Shown: in pieces, positions 61,308 through 64,000 of the stretch | Layout of the letters: each line of letters starts with the position of its first letter | Position numbering within the stretch: the stretch's first letter is position 1 | Assembly (NCBI RefSeq): GCF_004340905.1 | Contig: NZ_SLXD01000012.1 | Location: 1 to 64,000, forward strand | DNA: 64,000 bases | Direction: 5' to 3' | Source of the DNA: Rubrivivax gelatinosus | GTDB taxonomy: Bacteria; Pseudomonadota; Gammaproteobacteria; Burkholderiales; Burkholderiaceae_C | Notes under the pieces: model-generated | Seen by the model: the letters and a program-made list of their open reading frames with translations, nothing else | What the model was told of the DNA's origin: nothing | Databases searched by the model: none | Program-made: the position numbers and the translations under genes

Positions 61308-61635
61308 CATCGTGCGCGACGACGACGAGGTCGAACTCGCGGGGCCGCCGCGCTTCGAGATCGGCGAACGTGTCGCCGCCCGCATCAAGGTGCGCAACGA
61401 CGGCACCTTCGGCGGCCGCGACATCGGCGAGGTGCTGGTCGAGCGTGGCGACGTCGGCTACGTGCGCTCGATCGGCAGCTTCCTGCAGCAGTACTACATC
61501 TACACCGTCGAGTTCGTGGCCAGCGGCCGGCAGGTCGGCATGCGCGCCAAGGAGCTGTGCACGCTCGACCATCTGCCGCCCGAGGTGCTGGCCCGGCTGG
61601 GCGAGCGCGCCGGGCAACTCGACGACCTGCGCTGA
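61300..61635 (+). CDS. nifZ: NifZ domain protein 1
   Basis: A 111-aa protein with the NifZ core FEIGERVAARIKVRNDGTFGGRDIGEVLVERGDVGYVRSIGSFLQ and QYYIYTVEFVASGRQVGMRAKEL. NifZ helps mature the second P-cluster of MoFe protein in Azotobacter. It overlaps the LRV gene by eight bases. It lacks the second module of the Azotobacter protein, which may be supplied by the next gene. Confidence 0.9.
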   Translation: MADIVRDDDEVELAGPPRFEIGERVAARIKVRNDGTFGGRDIGEVLVERGDVGYVRSIGSFLQQYYIYTVEFVASGRQVGMRAKELCTLDHLPPEVLARLGERAGQLDDLR

Positions 61636-61644
61636 GGACCCACG

Positions 61645-61902
61645 ATGCTCGATCCCCGCCTGCCGCGCTACCAATGGGGCCAGGAAGTCCTGGCCGCCGT
61701 CGACCTCTACAACGACGGCTCGGTGCCCGAAGCCGAAGAGGACCAGCTGCTGATCGTGCAGGGCGGCCCGGGCGAGATCGTCCAGGTCGGCCACCACGCC
61801 GAGGCCAACGTGCCGCTGTACATGGTCGACTTCGGCCTGTGCGTGCTCGGCTGCCTGGAGGAGGAGATCGTGCCGGTCACCGAGGCCGAGGCCGGCGGAT
61901 GA
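61645..61902 (+). CDS. nifZ: NifZ domain protein 2
   Basis: An 85-aa NifZ-like protein (WGQEVLAAVDLYNDGSVPE, GGPGEIVQVGHHAEANVPLYMVDFG, VLGCLEEEIVPV), nine bases after the first. It keeps the NDG and GEIVQVG motifs and the CLEEEI end of NifZ. Tandem NifZ-type genes occur in several proteobacterial diazotrophs. Its stop overlaps the next ATG (ATGA). Confidence 0.87.
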   Translation: MLDPRLPRYQWGQEVLAAVDLYNDGSVPEAEEDQLLIVQGGPGEIVQVGHHAEANVPLYMVDFGLCVLGCLEEEIVPVTEAEAGG

Positions 61903-62258
61903 ACGCCGCCGTGCGCCGCCCGCCCGTCGAGCGCGGCCCGCGTGCCGCCGTCGTCGCGCTGGACGCCGCACGCATCGAACGTGCGCTGGCCGCCCGCAGC
62001 CGCTACCGCTACGTGCGCCCGCGCCTGGTGGCCGAAGGCGCGGGCTGGAAGATCCTCAGCGCCAACTGCTCGCGCAAGGTCGACCCCGAAGGCGGCGAGA
62101 TCGCCATCGCCTGGTTCGAGCCCGACGCCAGCGGCCGCTGGCGGCTGCACGCACGCGACCACGTCGAGGGCCGCTGGACGCTGGTCGGCGAGGGCCTGAC
62201 GCTGGAGGCCGCGCTGGCCCAGGTCTGCCACGACGAGACGCGGGTCTTCTGGCCGTGA
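61899..62258 (+). CDS. Uncharacterised nif-cluster protein
   Basis: A 119-aa protein: basic N-terminus, then a compact alpha/beta domain (RIERALAARSRYRYVRPRLVAEGAGWKI, then IAIAWFEPDASGRWRLHARDHVEGRW, then LTLEAALAQVCHDETRVFWP). The layout is faintly like DUF3024, but I am not sure. Overlaps at both ends (with nifZ2 and nifS) argue it is translated with the cluster. Confidence 0.75.
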   Translation: MNAAVRRPPVERGPRAAVVALDAARIERALAARSRYRYVRPRLVAEGAGWKILSANCSRKVDPEGGEIAIAWFEPDASGRWRLHARDHVEGRWTLVGEGLTLEAALAQVCHDETRVFWP

Positions 62259-63412
62259 GCGTCTACCTCGACCACAACGCGACCACCGCGCCGGCGCCCG
62301 AGGCCGTCGCGGCGATGCTGCACGCGCTCGAAGTCGCTTGGGCCAACCCCTCGTCGACGCACGAGCCCGGCCAGCAGGCGCGCCGGCTGCTGGCCGACGC
62401 CCGCGCCCGCGTCGCCGCCTTCCTCGGCTGCCAGCCGGCGGAGCTGGTCTTCACCAGCGGCGCGACCGAGGCCAACCACGCCGCCGTGCACGCCGCGCTG
62501 GCGGCGACACGCGGCACCGGGCGCCAGCGGCTGGTGCTGAGCAGCGTCGAACACCCGGGCCTGATGGCACTGGCCGCACGGCTGGAGGTCGAAGGCGTGC
62601 CGGTGACACGGCTGCCGGTCGACGCCGACGGCCGCGTCGACCTGGCCGCGGCGCAAGAGGCGATCGCCGCCGACGTCGCGCTGGTCAGCGTGATGGGCGC
62701 CAACAACGAGACCGGCGTGCTGATGCCGGTGGCCGAACTGGCCGAGCTGGCGCACGCCGCCGGCGCCCGGATGCACGTCGACGCCACCCAGCTCGCCGGC
62801 AAGGCGGCGCTGGACTTCGCGGCGCTGGGCGCCGACCTGATGAGCGTCTCGGCGCACAAGCTGTACGGGCCCAAGGGCGTCGGCGCGCTGGTGGTGCGCA
62901 AGGGCTTCGCGCTGGCGCCGCTGCTGCCCGGGCGCCAGGAGCGCCACCGCCGCGGCGGCACCGAGAACCTGCCCGGCATCGCCGGCTTCGCCGCCGCCTG
63001 CGACCGCGCCGCGGCGACGCTGGCCGCCGACGTCGAACGTATCGCCGCGCTGCGCGACCGGCTGGAGGCCGGCTGCGCCACGCTGCCCGGCGTGCAGATC
63101 TACGGCCGGCGCGCCGCGCGTGTCGCCAACACCTGCTGCCTGCGTTTCAGCACGCTGGACGCCGAAGTCGTGCTCGGCCGGCTGGAGCGCGCCGGCGTCG
63201 TCGCCTCGTCGGGTGCGGCCTGCGCAGCCGGCGGCACCCAGCCGTCGCACGTGCTGCTGGCGATGGGCGAACCGGCGCTGCACGCACGCGCCGCGCTGCG
63301 TTTTTCGCTCGGCCGCGACAGCACCGAGGCCCAGGTGCAGCAGGCGCTGGACGCCGTGCACACCGCCATCGCCCCCTTGCTGCAGGACGCCGTGGCGGCG
63401 GCCTGCCCCTGA
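62255..63412 (+). CDS. nifS: Nitrogenase-dedicated cysteine desulfurase NifS
   Basis: NifS takes sulfur from cysteine for nitrogenase iron-sulfur clusters. The 385-aa PLP enzyme has YLDHNATTAPAPE, H100 in SSVEHPG, the PLP Lys202 in SVSAHKLYGPKG, and the catalytic Cys323 in SSGAACAAGGTQPSHVL. Start GTG 62255 overlaps the preceding stop. nifU is not in the window; the IscA-like carrier upstream could take its place. Length matches Azotobacter NifS. Confidence 0.95.
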   Translation: MSVYLDHNATTAPAPEAVAAMLHALEVAWANPSSTHEPGQQARRLLADARARVAAFLGCQPAELVFTSGATEANHAAVHAALAATRGTGRQRLVLSSVEHPGLMALAARLEVEGVPVTRLPVDADGRVDLAAAQEAIAADVALVSVMGANNETGVLMPVAELAELAHAAGARMHVDATQLAGKAALDFAALGADLMSVSAHKLYGPKGVGALVVRKGFALAPLLPGRQERHRRGGTENLPGIAGFAAACDRAAATLAADVERIAALRDRLEAGCATLPGVQIYGRRAARVANTCCLRFSTLDAEVVLGRLERAGVVASSGAACAAGGTQPSHVLLAMGEPALHARAALRFSLGRDSTEAQVQQALDAVHTAIAPLLQDAVAAACP

Positions 63413-63440
63413 ATCCACGATTCCACGACTGGAGCCGACG

Positions 63441-63653
63441 ATGAAAGTGATGATGCGCCGCAATTCCGCCGGGGTCCTCTCGGCCTACGTGCCCAAGAAG
63501 GACCTGGAGGAGCCCGTGGTCGCGCAGGAGAAGCCGGGCCTGTGGGGCGGCACCGTGACGCTGGGCAACGGCTGGGTGCTGTCGCTGCCCGAGATGGCCG
63601 AGACGACGACGCTGCCGATCACCGTCGAAGCCAAGAAGCTGGCGGAGGACTGA
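63441..63653 (+). CDS. nifT: NifT/FixU protein
   Basis: A 70-aa protein with the family pattern MKVMMRRNSAGVLSAYVPKKDLEEPVV...WGGTVTLGNGWVLSLPE. NifT is conserved in nif operons but dispensable in tested species. A GGAG site precedes ATG 63441; its stop overlaps the next ATG. Confidence 0.93.
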   Translation: MKVMMRRNSAGVLSAYVPKKDLEEPVVAQEKPGLWGGTVTLGNGWVLSLPEMAETTTLPITVEAKKLAED

Positions 63654-63910
63654 TGGACGCCGCCACGCTCGCCGACGCGCTGGCGCTGGCCGAGGCGGCG
63701 CCCGACCTGCGGGCCGCCGCCACGCGGCTGCGCGAGCGCCTGGCGCCGCTGCGGGTCGTCGTCGTCGACGCCGTCGACCTGCGCGACGAGACGCCGGCGG
63801 CCGCCGGCGAACGCTGCGCGCTGTTTCTCGGCGCCTCCGACGGCCACTGCTGGCAGGTCACCGCCGACCCGGCCGAGGCCGCCGCCGTCTTCGTCGCCGC
63901 ACGGCGCTGA
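63653..63910 (+). CDS. DUF6129-like nif-cluster protein
   Basis: An 85-aa acidic protein (LAEAAPDLRAAATRLRERLAPLRVVVVDAVDLRDETP, then GERCALFLGASDGHCWQVTADPAEAAAVFVA). The position after nifT and the LFLGASDGHCWQVT end fit DUF6129, small proteins of unknown role in nif clusters. It starts in a TGATG overlap with nifT. Confidence 0.75.
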   Translation: MDAATLADALALAEAAPDLRAAATRLRERLAPLRVVVVDAVDLRDETPAAAGERCALFLGASDGHCWQVTADPAEAAAVFVAARR

Positions 63911-63924
63911 ACCGGAGATCCGCG

Positions 63925-64000
63925 ATGACCCACACGACGATCGACACGCTGCCCGAGGCCGTCGCCGCCGGCCTGGCCGCCGGCACGCTGTGCCCCTACC
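63925..64000 (+). CDS. 5' end of a further nif-cluster gene (truncated by window)
   Basis: ATG 63925 is preceded by a CCGGAG ribosome-binding site, 14 bp after the previous stop. The 25 visible codons read MTHTTIDTLPEAVAAGLAAG then TLCPY with no stop. Too short to identify; spacing says it belongs to the same operon. Confidence 0.6.
   Translation, partial: MTHTTIDTLPEAVAAGLAAGTLCPY

Noticed and set aside
59230..61971. A 913-codon minus-strand open frame over the nif cluster
   Set aside because: Antisense shadow of several overlapping nif genes with ribosome-binding and family signatures on the plus strand.

Overview
The window is GC-rich, densely packed bacterial chromosome. Its gene content and order (ispB next to a proline tRNA, pilB-pilC-pilD-coaE-zapD-yacG, accB-accC-prmA with a DUF3426 zinc-ribbon protein, pilS-pilR-ampD-nrdA-nrdB, and an H1-like AlaProLys-rich protein) suggest a betaproteobacterium of the order Burkholderiales, probably the Rubrivivax/Leptothrix/Methylibium side. 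The nitrogenase-maturation cluster at the right end fits a diazotroph such as Rubrivivax. The taxonomic placement is inference from gene content and order; no 16S rRNA gene is present.

Layout. Positions 1-2512 hold thiD and hemL, ending in a hairpin terminator. Positions 2521-8344 hold two small envelope proteins on the minus strand (DUF6152- and DUF6644-like), a secreted S9 peptidase, and an overlapping run mpl-yqiA-SDR. Positions 8591-14192 hold an RNB ribonuclease, a TonB-like protein, aroE, mtgA, an unknown protein and a TlpA-like thioredoxin, mostly overlapping. Positions 14470-19143 hold accB-accC-prmA, a DUF3426 protein and a PfkB-family kinase. Positions 19226-29447 (minus) hold the H1-like protein, nrdB and nrdA (with a promoter bracketed by two NrdR-type boxes), ampD, the pilR/pilS two-component pair, a PP0621-family protein and a CcsA/YpjD-like membrane protein. 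Positions 29493-35847 hold ffh, ftsY, tRNA-Met, a secreted unknown protein, miaB and hemA. Positions 35912-41817 hold prfA-prmC, a small outer-membrane-like protein, grxD-ubiX, a lytic transglycosylase and proS. Positions 41933-46675 hold rppH, proB-obgE-rpmA-rplU (minus), ispB and tRNA-Pro.

Between tRNA-Pro and the pilBCD operon lies about 5.3 kb that looks accessory: a long gene-poor stretch, a secreted PDC/Cache-like protein beside a methyl-accepting chemotaxis protein, a sulfotransferase and a chromate transporter. Then follow pilB-pilC-pilD-coaE-zapD-yacG. From 57752 to the end runs a tightly overlapping nif cluster: nifB, fdxN, nifIscA, a TPR-like unknown, an LRV iron-sulfur repeat protein, two NifZ-type genes, an unknown, nifS, nifT, a DUF6129-like gene and a cut-off ORF. 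It is preceded by a textbook NifA/IHF/sigma-54 control region. These genes serve synthesis of the nitrogenase metal clusters: NifB makes the cofactor core, NifS supplies sulfur, and the ferredoxin, IscA-like, LRV and NifZ proteins assist.

The least explained signal is a roughly 95-base intergenic element present twice on the same strand (8388-8482 and 30949-31040). It has a 15-bp outer stem, an 8-bp inner hairpin, two compensatory base-pair changes and an identical 12-base junction, and looks like an undescribed structured RNA or dispersed repeat. No CRISPR array, insertion sequence, integrase or rRNA was seen.
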